NCBI GenBank assembly: GCA_964392615.1
Contig: CAYMRB010000119.1
Location: 1-22,662, forward strand
DNA from: CAYMRB01 sp964392615
GTDB taxonomy: Bacteria; Planctomycetota; UBA8108
Reading direction: 5' to 3'
Length of the DNA stretch: 22,662 bases
Below are positions 14,007-22,380 of this stretch, piece by piece (within the stretch, counting starts at the first letter, position 1; every line of letters starts with the position of its first letter). The notes beneath the pieces were generated by a model. It had not been told where the DNA came from and did not search any database. It worked only from the letters and a program-made list of their open reading frames with translations. A program made the position numbers and the translations under genes.

Positions 14007-15386
14007 CTACGCTTTGACCTTCTGCAGGAGCGACTCGAAGCCGTACGGCGCGCGCATCGGTCGCGTCAGCATCGCGCCCGCCGCCGCGTCGCCGACGATC
14101 TGCTCGGCCTTCGGGTCCCAGCGAATCGGCCGGCCGGTGCGGACGGCGATGTCCGACAGGTGGCTGATCGTGTCCGAGCGCACGGCGCACTCGATCGGGC
14201 ACAGCGTCGGCTTTCGGCTGCGGATGCAGTCGAGGAAGTTGCGATCGTGGCCCTTGCTGACGAGGAGGTGCTCGTCCGTCGACTTGAGCTTGATCTTGAG
14301 GAGCTCGGGCCGGCTCGCCTCGAGACCGCGGCGGTCGACGCTGATCCAACCGTCCTTGCCGAAGAACGTCGTACCGTGATCCGACCAGCGCTTGCGGTAC
14401 TTCATGACGACCGGCTTCGCCGGTACGTGCGACATGAAGTGGAGCTTGGCACCGCAGGCGTACTTGAGGTGCGCGTCCCAGTTGATCACCGTCGTGAAGA
14501 GACCGCCCGAGGGAACCTTGCCCGTGCCGACGCACTCGACGGGGCCGGTGTCGTCCGCGTTCAGCCCCCACTGCACGATGTCCAGCGGATGCGAGCCCCA
14601 ACCGCCGAGGAAGCCGATCGAGTAGTCGTACGTGTGGAACGACCCCTCGCGATGCACGCGGTAGTGGTTGTACGGCTTCATCGGCGCCGGACCGACCCAC
14701 AGGTCGTAGTCGAGATCTTCGGGAACGGGCTCCTCGACCAAGGAATTCGGCTCCATCCACGCCTTGGCGCGCGTGCCGTCGACGCACCACGCGTCGACGC
14801 GCTCGATCTCGCCGAGGTAGCCGTTGCGGACGATCTCCGCTGCGTAACGGAACGCGCCGGAAGACCGCTGTTGCGTGCCGTACTGGAAGACGCGCTTCTT
14901 CGCGACGATTTCCCGACGCAGCGCCTTCCCCCACTCGAGACTCGGGCCTAGCGGCTTCTCGACGTACATGTCCTTGCCGCTGCGCGCCGCGGCGAAGGCC
15001 AGCGGGATGTGCCAGTGATCGCACGAGCAACACACGACGGCGTCGATATCCTCGCGAGCCATGACGTCGCGGAAGCTCGCGTACGCCTTGACCGATCCCG
15101 TGCCGTACTTCTTCTCCAGCGTCGCGCGCGCCTTCTCACGACGGCTGCGGAACGGATCGCACGTCGCGACGAACTGCGCGTCGCCGTACCTCATGAAACC
15201 GCCCATCACCCCGCTGCCGCGGCTGCCGACACCGATCATGCCGAGCTGGAGGCGCTCGTTCGGAGCGGCTGCGCCAAACAGCCCGCGCGGAGCGATGGCG
15301 GGCAGCGCGAGAGCGCCGGCGGCGATGGCGGAAGTGCGAAGGAAGTCACGGCGGCCGAGTCGAGAGGTGGAGTGAGTGTTGTTCAT
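14007..15386 (-). CDS. Tat-exported Gfo/Idh/MocA family oxidoreductase
   Basis: 459 residues. The N-terminus carries a twin-arginine signal (LGRRDFLRTSAIAAGALALPAIA), so the protein is folded with its nucleotide in the cytoplasm and then exported. The NAD(P)-binding Rossmann fold begins at LQLGMIGVGSRGSG (GxGxxG), followed by VATCDPF and VVCCSCDHWH; the family's EKP motif is present as YVEKPLG, and the C-terminal substrate domain has the WGSHPLD segment with its usual histidine. Family members oxidise or epimerise sugars, inositols and related polyols; the substrate cannot be told from sequence. Exported versions of about 440-470 residues are abundant in planctomycetes. The start chosen is ATG 15386, giving a short Tat leader; the longer frame (15428) adds 14 residues without an SD site. 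It is monocistronic, 83 bases from the upstream DUF3999 gene, and convergent with the peptidase lipoprotein gene. Confidence 0.92.
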   Translation of the reverse strand: MNNTHSTSRLGRRDFLRTSAIAAGALALPAIAPRGLFGAAAPNERLQLGMIGVGSRGSGVMGGFMRYGDAQFVATCDPFRSRREKARATLEKKYGTGSVKAYASFRDVMAREDIDAVVCCSCDHWHIPLAFAAARSGKDMYVEKPLGPSLEWGKALRREIVAKKRVFQYGTQQRSSGAFRYAAEIVRNGYLGEIERVDAWCVDGTRAKAWMEPNSLVEEPVPEDLDYDLWVGPAPMKPYNHYRVHREGSFHTYDYSIGFLGGWGSHPLDIVQWGLNADDTGPVECVGTGKVPSGGLFTTVINWDAHLKYACGAKLHFMSHVPAKPVVMKYRKRWSDHGTTFFGKDGWISVDRRGLEASRPELLKIKLKSTDEHLLVSKGHDRNFLDCIRSRKPTLCPIECAVRSDTISHLSDIAVRTGRPIRWDPKAEQIVGDAAAGAMLTRPMRAPYGFESLLQKVKA

Positions 15387-15395
15387 GGTCCAGTC

Positions 15396-15424
15396 ATTAT
15401 GAGCGAACGAAAACGCTATGAAAC
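15396..15424 (-). promoter_or_regulatory. Candidate near-leaderless promoter of the Gfo/Idh/MocA gene
   Basis: On the minus strand GTTTCA (15424-15419) and CATAAT (15401-15396, five of six to TATAAT) are 17 bases apart. The -10 ends only nine bases before the ATG at 15386, so the transcript would be nearly leaderless, which agrees with the lack of a good ribosome-binding site. Confidence 0.3.
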
Positions 15425-15469
15425 GCATCCGGCGTCACAGGTAACGATGAGTGTAGACGCGGCGACGCG

Positions 15470-16876
15470 TCAACCCTTCGATTGCGAGTTCGTGGACGCC
15501 TCTCCCGATGCTCCCTCACCCGCCTCTCTCAATCCGCCCACGGCTTCCTGCGCGACGGCGCCATCCTCGCGCCGCACCGCCGCGGCCGTGTAGAGCAGAA
15601 GAGCGGCCGTCGCGAGCACCGCCAACCCCATCAGGACCCAAACGATGGTCTGACTTCCGGACGATGGGGGCGGCATGGCGCTCGCTTGCTCGACCAGCTT
15701 TCCCAGCTCGGCCTTCGGCAGATCGCCCGGATCGAGCGACACGAGCGTGGCACGCGCTTCGTAACTCGGCGAGATAGCGCTTCGATTCCCGCAATATATC
15801 GAGAAGCGCTTCCCTCCCGCCGGCTCGAAGACGGCGTGCACCGGATGGAGGATCACCTTGACGCCGCCGAGCTCCAGCGGCGGGCTGTCGGCGTTGTGGA
15901 TCTGGATCTTGACGTAGCGATACGGCAGCTTCTGGCGAATCTCGAGCGATTCCTGACCGCTCGCGTCGCGGAACAGCTCACCGGTGCCGACGTGCCTCCA
16001 CGGCGTCTCGACCGTCCTCTCCGCGGCTAGCTCTCCCGTCTCGAAGCGGTCTTGCTCGGTGTGCTCGGACGTGTTGCGCCCCCACAGCTTGCACGTCCTC
16101 CGGAAGACGCGCTGCGGATCCCGCGCGAGACGCAGCTCGATGCCGACGATCGGAAGATGCCGCGTGCCGAAGTCGACGAGGGCCGTGGTCGTGCGCGTCT
16201 TCGGATCTTCGCTCGTCTCCTGGATGCTCGCTTCCCACGAGGTCTCCGCCGGCTTCTTGACGACCCGGTAGCGACAGGTGACGGCCTCGATCCGCGGCGC
16301 GCCCACCTCTTCCGGCATCCCCGCCACCCAGACGCGCAAGTAGCGGTACGTGTTCTCGCCGATGTCGATCGACTCGAAACGCTTGCCGCGCCCCACCGCG
16401 AAGAGCCAGCCTTCCTTGACGAGCTCCGCCCACGTCGTCTGGTCCGTGCTGCCCTCGACGCGCACGCGGCGCCGGAAGTTGGTGCCGGCCGTGCGGACCG
16501 TGATCCGGTTCTTCTCCTGGCTCGAGCGAAAGTCGAGAGTCAGCCGGCTCGTCTTCGCATCAGGCCTGTCCCGGTTGAGCTCGCGCCCTTTGAGCTCTCG
16601 ATCTTCATGCTTCTCCTGCGCGCGAACGATGGCGTACGGAACCTCGATGCCCTTGGCATCCGCGATCCGCAGATCCGCGAGATCCAGGCGCTCGCACTTG
16701 TCGAGGACCGCGGGCGTCAGCTCGATCGCGACGAACGCGTCGTCCGTGCTGGTGGTGATCGCCGCCCGCTGACGCCATGCCCCGAAGTCGTCGGCGCACA
16801 GCGATGGCAGGGCGCAGAAGAACGCACCCAGGAGGACGCCGAACCTCTTCTTCGACGGGCTGTCACGGCGAATCAT
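15470..16876 (-). CDS. DUF3999-family exported membrane-anchored protein
   Basis: 468 residues, recognised as DUF3999 by its overall plan and by its partner. A signal peptide (KKRFGVLLGAFFCALPSLCA, cleavage expected after A28) leads to a long beta-rich periplasmic region. This contains two galactose-binding/discoidin-like segments with phrases such as RVRVEGSTDQTTWAEL, YRYLRVWVAG, LPIVGIELRL and LPYRYVKIQIHN. One transmembrane helix follows near residues 414-438 (TIVWVLMGLAVLATAALLLY), then a short polar cytoplasmic tail. Family knowledge: DUF3999 has no assigned function and is often encoded beside DUF2339. Here its ATG lies inside the last codons of the DUF2339 gene (14-base overlap, GGAG ten bases upstream), so the two are translated together and probably form one envelope complex. 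An extracellular carbohydrate- or polymer-binding role is only suggested by the fold. Confidence 0.75.
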   Translation of the reverse strand: MIRRDSPSKKRFGVLLGAFFCALPSLCADDFGAWRQRAAITTSTDDAFVAIELTPAVLDKCERLDLADLRIADAKGIEVPYAIVRAQEKHEDRELKGRELNRDRPDAKTSRLTLDFRSSQEKNRITVRTAGTNFRRRVRVEGSTDQTTWAELVKEGWLFAVGRGKRFESIDIGENTYRYLRVWVAGMPEEVGAPRIEAVTCRYRVVKKPAETSWEASIQETSEDPKTRTTTALVDFGTRHLPIVGIELRLARDPQRVFRRTCKLWGRNTSEHTEQDRFETGELAAERTVETPWRHVGTGELFRDASGQESLEIRQKLPYRYVKIQIHNADSPPLELGGVKVILHPVHAVFEPAGGKRFSIYCGNRSAISPSYEARATLVSLDPGDLPKAELGKLVEQASAMPPPSSGSQTIVWVLMGLAVLATAALLLYTAAAVRREDGAVAQEAVGGLREAGEGASGEASTNSQSKG

Positions 16877-19208
16877 CGGTCTCGGGCTCCGGTATCTTCC
16901 GTCGTTCGTGGCGAACGTAGACGTACGAGCAAACCATCAGCAGCGCCCCGAGCACGGCGAACGAGACCACGCGCCAGATCTTGTGGACGCGGGCCATGTC
17001 GAACAACAGGACCTTGATGAGCGTCACCGCGAGAAGGGCCAGCGCGAACCACCGCCATGCACTCTTCTCGTACTTCATGCCGAGCCACAGGACCGCGAAC
17101 GCGTACACGGCCCACGCGACCGAGATCAGCGCCGTCGCGATCCGATCGTTCTTGTCGAAGCCCTCCCACAGCTCGACGACGCCGTGGATCTCGAAGCCGA
17201 GCAGAATGACGACGAGGAGGTGCCCATACAGCTCGAGGGGGGTTTTCGCGAGGCGCAACGCGGAGGCCACGCGCTGCGACACCACGAACACCGCGACGGG
17301 AAACAGCAGCGCCGCCACGAACGGGACGTTCAGGAACAAGGTCGCGTCGCGGTGATGGAAGTCGTGTGCCAGAAGAACGAGGAAACCGAGCCCGAGCACG
17401 AGATAGTGCGCTCCGGCGTGGACCCAGAGCACGGGCATGCGCTTCGCCCGCCACAGGTAGATCGCCGGGAAGAGAGCCCACAGCGTCAGAAGTGCACTCG
17501 TACGCGCATCGGCGAGGAACTTGCGATCCGCGCCGGAGGCTTGCGCCTCCCCGCCGAACCACGTTGCGATCTCGTACGTCAGCAGCCCGAGCAGAATCGT
17601 GCCCCCGAGCACCTGCAGGATTCTTCCGCCGACGAGGCTCACCGTGCGCGAGCCGGCGGACGACACCGCGCGCTCGCCTGCCAGGAACCACGCCACCGCA
17701 ACGGCGAGCCACGCGACGAAGACGCCGTTCACCGCGAAGCGGAAGATGCCGGTGTGCTCGACGCCTCCCTCCAGGCCGACCCAGATGGCCGCGAGGAGCG
17801 CGACACACGACGCGACCTGCAGGGTGAGGCGTCGCGATCGCCTCGCGGCTTCCGCGAGCACCACTCCGGCAAGCGACCATGCGACGACGGCTCCCTCGGC
17901 CTTCAGCACGGCGGGGATGACGAGCACGAGCACGCCGGCCGCCAGGACCAGAAGGACGTTCTCGAGCAGCGGTGTGAGCGCGCCGCGCGAACGAAGAGCC
18001 CACAGGACGGCCAGGTTGAAGAGCGCCAATCCGATGAGCGCGAAGGCGAGCGCGACCCGATGATCGCCGGCGAGCGTGATCCAGAGGTAATACAGCGCGA
18101 AGACCTGGGCCAGCGCGACCGCGATCGCATCGACGACGCCCGCCTGTCGTCGCAGCCACAGCCCCCGAACGAACGCGTTCAGCGCGAACAGGCCCGCGAT
18201 GCCCGCGGCTCCGGCGACCGCGATCGCCTGACGATCCGGCGTGAAGAACCGCCCGTGCCAGCCGGCGTAGTAGACCGCGGTCAAGACCAGACCGAGCGGC
18301 GTCATCTCCGGCCAGTTCCGCATCAGCCGCACGGCGCCTCCGGCAAGCGCGAGAAGCGCGAGGAACGCGAAGAGGCCCTCGGCTTGATCCTGTCCGGTGG
18401 AGATCAGCCACGGACAGGCGTACGCGCAGAGGAAGCCCAGAATCGCGAGGACCTTGCCGCGACGCAGGACGGCGAGCGTCACGGCGAAGGCCGCGAACCA
18501 GGTCATCATGCCGAACGTCGCCAGCTGACCGCTGTAGTTGTAGAACTTGAACGCGAGGTACGTCGTGAGGAACAGCGTCCCGACGCCGACCGAGCTGATC
18601 GCCTGCGCGAGCAAGTCGTGGAGGCGGCGCACGCGCAACTCGGCGAAGGCTAGAAACCCGAGGCCCGCCGCCAGCCCGATGGCGACTCGGCCCGCCGGCC
18701 CGATCTTCCCCTCGTCGTAGAGGTACTTGAGCAGGAACGCGACAGCGAGCAACGTGACTAGCGCACCGATCCAATTGAGCCACCGCGTGCCGAGCCGGCT
18801 CTCGAGTCGCGACCACGTCTCCTTCGAGCTCGGATCGAACGCCGCGGTCGCGGCTGCGCGCTCGCGACGCGGACGCGCCGCCGGCTGGCGCCGCCTGGAA
18901 GGACGCGGAGGGGCGGGCTGTCGAACGCCGGGCTGCGAGACCGTGGCCTCGGGCGCGACCGGCTCCGGCGCCGACTCAGCGACCGGAGGCTCGTCCGCTC
19001 GGGCCTCCTCCGCGGCAACGGGCGCGCGAGGAGCCGACGGCTCGATGGTCGGACCTGCCTGCTCGAGCCCGCGCAGACGCGACTCGAGCTTCCGAACTCG
19101 CTTGCGCAGTCCGAGCGCCATCGCGAACGCGACGCCGCCGGCGATGAGCAGCAACACGATGCCCCCCGCGATCGCGAGGCCGAACAGGACCCAGAGGATC
19201 TCTTCCAT
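16863..19208 (-). CDS. DUF2339-family polytopic membrane protein
   Basis: 781 residues. An N-terminal membrane helix (about 5-33) is followed by a short coiled coil (RKRVRKLESRLRGLEQ), a flexible Pro/Ala/Arg-rich linker to about 125, and then some twenty hydrophobic helices running to the C-terminus. The DUF2339 hallmark is present where the membrane domain begins: LESRLGTRWLNWIGALVTLL, then LLKYLYDEGKIGPAGRVAIGLAAG. The family is widespread in Gram-negative bacteria and has no proven biochemical function; the many-helix core resembles a transporter or flippase in plan only. It is the first gene of a two-gene operon with the DUF3999 gene, which overlaps its 3' end. No clear ribosome-binding site precedes ATG 19208, but a perfect 12-base palindrome lies at 19217-19228. 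The linker is the least conserved part and has the most skewed composition. Confidence 0.85.
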   Translation of the reverse strand: MEEILWVLFGLAIAGGIVLLLIAGGVAFAMALGLRKRVRKLESRLRGLEQAGPTIEPSAPRAPVAAEEARADEPPVAESAPEPVAPEATVSQPGVRQPAPPRPSRRRQPAARPRRERAAATAAFDPSSKETWSRLESRLGTRWLNWIGALVTLLAVAFLLKYLYDEGKIGPAGRVAIGLAAGLGFLAFAELRVRRLHDLLAQAISSVGVGTLFLTTYLAFKFYNYSGQLATFGMMTWFAAFAVTLAVLRRGKVLAILGFLCAYACPWLISTGQDQAEGLFAFLALLALAGGAVRLMRNWPEMTPLGLVLTAVYYAGWHGRFFTPDRQAIAVAGAAGIAGLFALNAFVRGLWLRRQAGVVDAIAVALAQVFALYYLWITLAGDHRVALAFALIGLALFNLAVLWALRSRGALTPLLENVLLVLAAGVLVLVIPAVLKAEGAVVAWSLAGVVLAEAARRSRRLTLQVASCVALLAAIWVGLEGGVEHTGIFRFAVNGVFVAWLAVAVAWFLAGERAVSSAGSRTVSLVGGRILQVLGGTILLGLLTYEIATWFGGEAQASGADRKFLADARTSALLTLWALFPAIYLWRAKRMPVLWVHAGAHYLVLGLGFLVLLAHDFHHRDATLFLNVPFVAALLFPVAVFVVSQRVASALRLAKTPLELYGHLLVVILLGFEIHGVVELWEGFDKNDRIATALISVAWAVYAFAVLWLGMKYEKSAWRWFALALLAVTLIKVLLFDMARVHKIWRVVSFAVLGALLMVCSYVYVRHERRKIPEPETDDSP

Positions 19209-19216
19209 GGGCGCGG

Positions 19217-19228
19217 CTCGCTAGCGAG
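19217..19228. promoter_or_regulatory. Perfect palindrome just upstream of the DUF2339 gene
   Basis: CTCGCTAGCGAG is self-complementary over 12 bases and ends eight bases before the start codon, where a ribosome-binding site would normally be. It could be an operator or a small hairpin that controls translation. No other copy was noticed in the window. Confidence 0.3.
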
Positions 19229-19379
19229 AGCCTCCACGCAACGCTCGACGTCCTTGTCCGCCGTCGCGGACTCGGTCGCCACCTCAGGAGCACGTCACCA
19301 CGCGAGTGCTCTGCGGGTAGGGTCGCTCGCGGCGAGTGGAAAGGCAAGCGCGAAGCCGTCCCGACCGTACGGCTCGAGT

Positions 19380-19408
19380 GGATGCAACGCAGCAGGCCGA
19401 ACGCATCC
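19380..19408 (-). terminator. Weak stem-loop after the outer-membrane protein gene
   Basis: GGATGC (19380-19385) pairs with GCATCC (19403-19408) around a 17-base loop, 12 bases past the stop of the gene at 19420-20664. There is no T-run. The remainder of the 211-base gap 19209-19419 shows no gene. Confidence 0.2.
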
Positions 19409-19419
19409 AGTCGATCCCG

Positions 19420-20664
19420 TCAGAAGCCGTCGATCACACCGACTAACGCCGTGACGCCGTCCGTCTCGGTCTCGTACTCGACGACCGCGGACACGTTCAG
19501 GAAGCCGATCGCCCCGCAGAAACCGATACCGAAGCCCGGGGTGTTCTCGACGGCGCGCGCGTAGGAGCCGCTGACGAACAGCCCGTCGAGCAGGTCGCCG
19601 AAGAACCCGTCGAGGCAACGACCGGCACCGGCGAAACTGAACGGATACACGACGAGCTCGTGCTTCTCCGCGATGCCGCCGTCCGGAGCCTCGGTGCGCA
19701 CCCAGCGGTAGTCGACGCTGCCGCCGAGCTCCCAGACGTCGAGCCGGCGGTTCCACGTCGGTCGAAGGAAGCCGAGCGGATTCCCGAACTCGACCCCCTG
19801 CGGCCCCATCGCCCGCCCCAAACGCGCCGGATGACTCAAGAAGCCCTTGCCGAAACGCAGCGTCCCGTTGACGAAGAGAAACCTCGGACCGTCGGCCTCG
19901 CCGATGCGTTGATCGACCCACAGCGCCTCCAGAGCAGGTCGGAACATCGTGTCGTTCTCGGGTGCTACGGCGCCTGCCGTCGCCCGCCACTGCTCTCCGT
20001 CCGTTCCGCCGACGAGCATGACGATGTCGTCGTAGAGCGCCGCGTAGCCGCCGACGTCCGCCTCCGCCGACATCTCCTGGCCGACAAGCGCGAGAATGTA
20101 GCTCCAATCGCCGACCGTGTCGCGGTAGGTGACCTTGGCGAAGCCGACGTCCTCGTCGCTGGCGATGCGCTCGACTAGCCCTCCGCCGACTCCGAACCCA
20201 CCGACGATGTCGATGCGACTCGGCAGACGATACTCGCCCTGCAGCTCGAATGAGCTCCCGCCGTCGCCCTCCGGCTCGATGCCCTGAGCGCCGATGATCA
20301 ACTCGCCGACGTCGGGGCACGCCAGAAGGGGACGAACGTACGCACCGGCGTGACTCTGGGCCCCGACGCTATCGACGTCCACCATTCCGAGGCCGCCCTT
20401 CAGGAAGGGAGACCATGCGATGAGATTGTACTCGTTACGATCCGGACGCCGTCTCAGAAGAAGGTCGAGCTTGCCCGGATGGAAGTGCGGGCCGTTCGCC
20501 ACGAGTCCGTCCTCGAGCGACGCGTCGAGCAATCCGAGCGTCGGCGGCGAGTCGGATGTCGTCGAGGGCGAGCTCTCCGGTTCACCGGCGGCGCCGATCG
20601 CGAGGACGCAGACGAACGCGATCACGAGATACGGCACCCGGGTCTGGGCAAGTCGCATGGCCAT
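19420..20664 (-). CDS. Exported protein of unknown family, possible outer-membrane beta-barrel
   Basis: 414 residues; I do not recognise a named family. A signal peptide is clear (RVPYLVIAFVCVLAIGAA, cleavage expected after A26), followed by a Ser/Pro/Thr-rich stretch. The body alternates short polar turns with strand-like segments of alternating hydrophobic residues (KLDLLLRRR, WSYILALVG, RFLFVNGTLRFGKGF, ELVVYPFSF, VSAVVEYETET), is rich in Gly, and ends in phenylalanine, a common feature of outer-membrane barrels. That makes an outer-membrane or periplasmic beta protein likely but not proven. Two ATGs compete: 20664, three bases after AAGGAG, and 20658, nine bases after it, which has the better spacing; they differ by two residues. 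It has its own candidate promoter and is divergent from the sulfatase-like gene. Whether it works with the downstream DUF2339/DUF3999 pair, 211 bases away, is uncertain. Confidence 0.7.
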   Translation of the reverse strand: MAMRLAQTRVPYLVIAFVCVLAIGAAGEPESSPSTTSDSPPTLGLLDASLEDGLVANGPHFHPGKLDLLLRRRPDRNEYNLIAWSPFLKGGLGMVDVDSVGAQSHAGAYVRPLLACPDVGELIIGAQGIEPEGDGGSSFELQGEYRLPSRIDIVGGFGVGGGLVERIASDEDVGFAKVTYRDTVGDWSYILALVGQEMSAEADVGGYAALYDDIVMLVGGTDGEQWRATAGAVAPENDTMFRPALEALWVDQRIGEADGPRFLFVNGTLRFGKGFLSHPARLGRAMGPQGVEFGNPLGFLRPTWNRRLDVWELGGSVDYRWVRTEAPDGGIAEKHELVVYPFSFAGAGRCLDGFFGDLLDGLFVSGSYARAVENTPGFGIGFCGAIGFLNVSAVVEYETETDGVTALVGVIDGF

Positions 20665-20689
20665 GAGCTCCTTCTTCGACTGCGACGAG

Positions 20690-20718
20690 ATTGTAGCAGA
20701 CGATCGAGCTGACGTTCA
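20690..20718 (-). promoter_or_regulatory. Candidate promoter of the outer-membrane protein gene
   Basis: On the minus strand TGAACG (20718-20713) and TACAAT (20695-20690, five of six to consensus) are 17 bases apart, 25 bases before the ATG at 20664. An AAGGAG ribosome site (20673-20668) lies in the leader. Confidence 0.4.
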
Positions 20719-20760
20719 GGATGGCGAAGCCCGCTCGAGCGAAGCTGCTGGAAATCTCGC

Positions 20761-20789
20761 TGGTCACGCTTCGGATCCGGGCCTACGAT
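20761..20789 (+). promoter_or_regulatory. Candidate promoter of the sulfatase-like gene
   Basis: TGGTCA (20761-20766) and TACGAT (20784-20789) are 17 bases apart. The -10 overlaps the in-frame ATG at 20788, which favours the downstream start at 20824. Confidence 0.3.
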
Positions 20790-20823
20790 GCTCGCTCGGA
20801 AAAGTGCCGTCGACTGGATCGAG

Positions 20824-22380
20824 ATGAACCCTCGCGCCGCGTTTCTTCTGACCTTGCTGCTCGCCGCGTCGACGTCCTGCCGCGACGCGGAGACCCCCTC
20901 GTCGCCGTCGATCGAGCCGGCCGCGACCTCGCCGAGCACGGAGCCATCGGCCGCTGCGAAGAACCCGTCGCCTGTCGCCCCGCTCGTCCGACCGGAAGAC
21001 TTCGTCGCTCGCGGCTACAACCTGCTCTTCATCTCGCTGACGAACACGCGCGCCGATCATCTCGGAGCCTGGGGCTACTCCCGCGATACATCGCCGAACA
21101 TCGACGGCCTCGCGCGCCGCGGCCTCGTGTTCGAGAACGCGTTTACGCACTCGAGCTGGACGCTGCCGGTCGTCACGTCGCTCCTGACGTCGCAATACCC
21201 GGTCACTCACGGGCTGATGGATCGCAAGAGCTTCGTCCCTCTGCCACCCGAGACTCCGACGCTGGTCGACGCGCTGCGGCGGAGCGGATACCGCACGGCC
21301 GCGTTCGTCGGCGATCGCGACTACGGCGGCGCGTACGGCCTGACGTCGCGCTTCGAGGAACTCGGCGATCACGTCAACGAGCAGTCCCTTGCCGATTGGA
21401 AGCGCTACGGCGTCCTCGAGAGCACCGTGCCGGCAGCGATCGATTGGCTGCGCCGACACCACGACGAGCGGTTCTTCCTCCTCGTCCAGGGATACGACAC
21501 GCACTGCCCGTTCGCGGTGCCGACGAAGGACGACCGATTCGATCCGGACTACGACGGCGATCTCGACTGCACGCGGTGTTACTGGACGTTTCATCGCACG
21601 CAGCCGATTCGCGTCCGATCGAAGTCCGGCGAGTCGCGCGACATGTACCTGCTGAAGACGAAGCCGACCGACGGCGACGAGTATGACGCCCTCGTCGACG
21701 ACGACGACATCGAGCACATGATCGCGCTCTACGACGGCGAGATCCGCAGCGCGGACGGTCACATCGGGCGGCTTCTGCGCGAACTCGAGACGCACGGCAT
21801 CGACGACAAGACGATCGTCGTGTTCTTCTCCGATCACGGCGACATGTTCGGAAAGCACGGCCGCTTCATGCGCGGCGGTCCGCTGCGCGGCACGTTCTAC
21901 GACGACGTGCTGCACGTTCCGCTGATCGTCCGCCACCCGCGTCTCGCGCCGCGGCGCGTCAGCGGCTTGACCCAGGTGATCGACATCGCGCCGACGCTTC
22001 TCGACATCCTCGGCATCGAGATCCCGAGCGGTTTTCGCGGGCGATCGCTGCGCCCGCTCGTGCTGCGCGACGAAGCCGTCAACGACGTCGTGTTCGCCGG
22101 ATCCGCCTACTCGCCTGACCGGCGCAACCCGTTCTTCCGACACAGCTCGACGATCCTCTCGGTGCGAAGCCGCGACTGGAAGCTCATCCTCGAGCGCCTC
22201 TACTTCCCGTCGCGCGTCGAAGAGCACTTCGAGCTTTTCGATCTGCGCGCTGATCCCGATGAGCTCACGAATCGCGCGGAAACTTCCCCCGAGAAGCGAC
22301 GCGAGCTCCTCGAGCGCCTCCGGGGCTGGCTCGAGGGCCTCGGGAAGGAGGCCTACTTGACTGCGAGCGAACAGCCGTGA
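20824..22380 (+). CDS. Sulfatase-fold lipoprotein with altered catalytic residues
   Basis: 518 residues from ATG 20824, a start that gives a compact lipoprotein signal (AAFLLTLLLAASTSC, lipidated C19); an ATG at 20788 would put charged residues ahead of it. The sulfatase (alkaline phosphatase superfamily) fold is clear: RADHLGAWGY, SPNIDGLARRGLVFENAFTHSS, LLTSQYPVTHG, GYDTHCPF, FFSDHGDMFGKHG (D337, H338), HVPLIVRHP, DIAPTLLDILGI and FELFDLRADPDELTN. Two catalytic sites differ from working sulfatases. The first metal-ligand aspartates (IDT or DD in relatives) read T73-N74. The formylglycine position, normally Cys or Ser in CxPSR, reads T113 in TLPVV, with the arginine also lost. Such a protein cannot use the formylglycine mechanism; it could use Thr as a phosphatase or phosphotransferase nucleophile, or be inactive. 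Its stop overlaps the next gene's start (GTGA), so the two are probably made together at the envelope. Confidence 0.85.
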   Translation: MNPRAAFLLTLLLAASTSCRDAETPSSPSIEPAATSPSTEPSAAAKNPSPVAPLVRPEDFVARGYNLLFISLTNTRADHLGAWGYSRDTSPNIDGLARRGLVFENAFTHSSWTLPVVTSLLTSQYPVTHGLMDRKSFVPLPPETPTLVDALRRSGYRTAAFVGDRDYGGAYGLTSRFEELGDHVNEQSLADWKRYGVLESTVPAAIDWLRRHHDERFFLLVQGYDTHCPFAVPTKDDRFDPDYDGDLDCTRCYWTFHRTQPIRVRSKSGESRDMYLLKTKPTDGDEYDALVDDDDIEHMIALYDGEIRSADGHIGRLLRELETHGIDDKTIVVFFSDHGDMFGKHGRFMRGGPLRGTFYDDVLHVPLIVRHPRLAPRRVSGLTQVIDIAPTLLDILGIEIPSGFRGRSLRPLVLRDEAVNDVVFAGSAYSPDRRNPFFRHSSTILSVRSRDWKLILERLYFPSRVEEHFELFDLRADPDELTNRAETSPEKRRELLERLRGWLEGLGKEAYLTASEQP

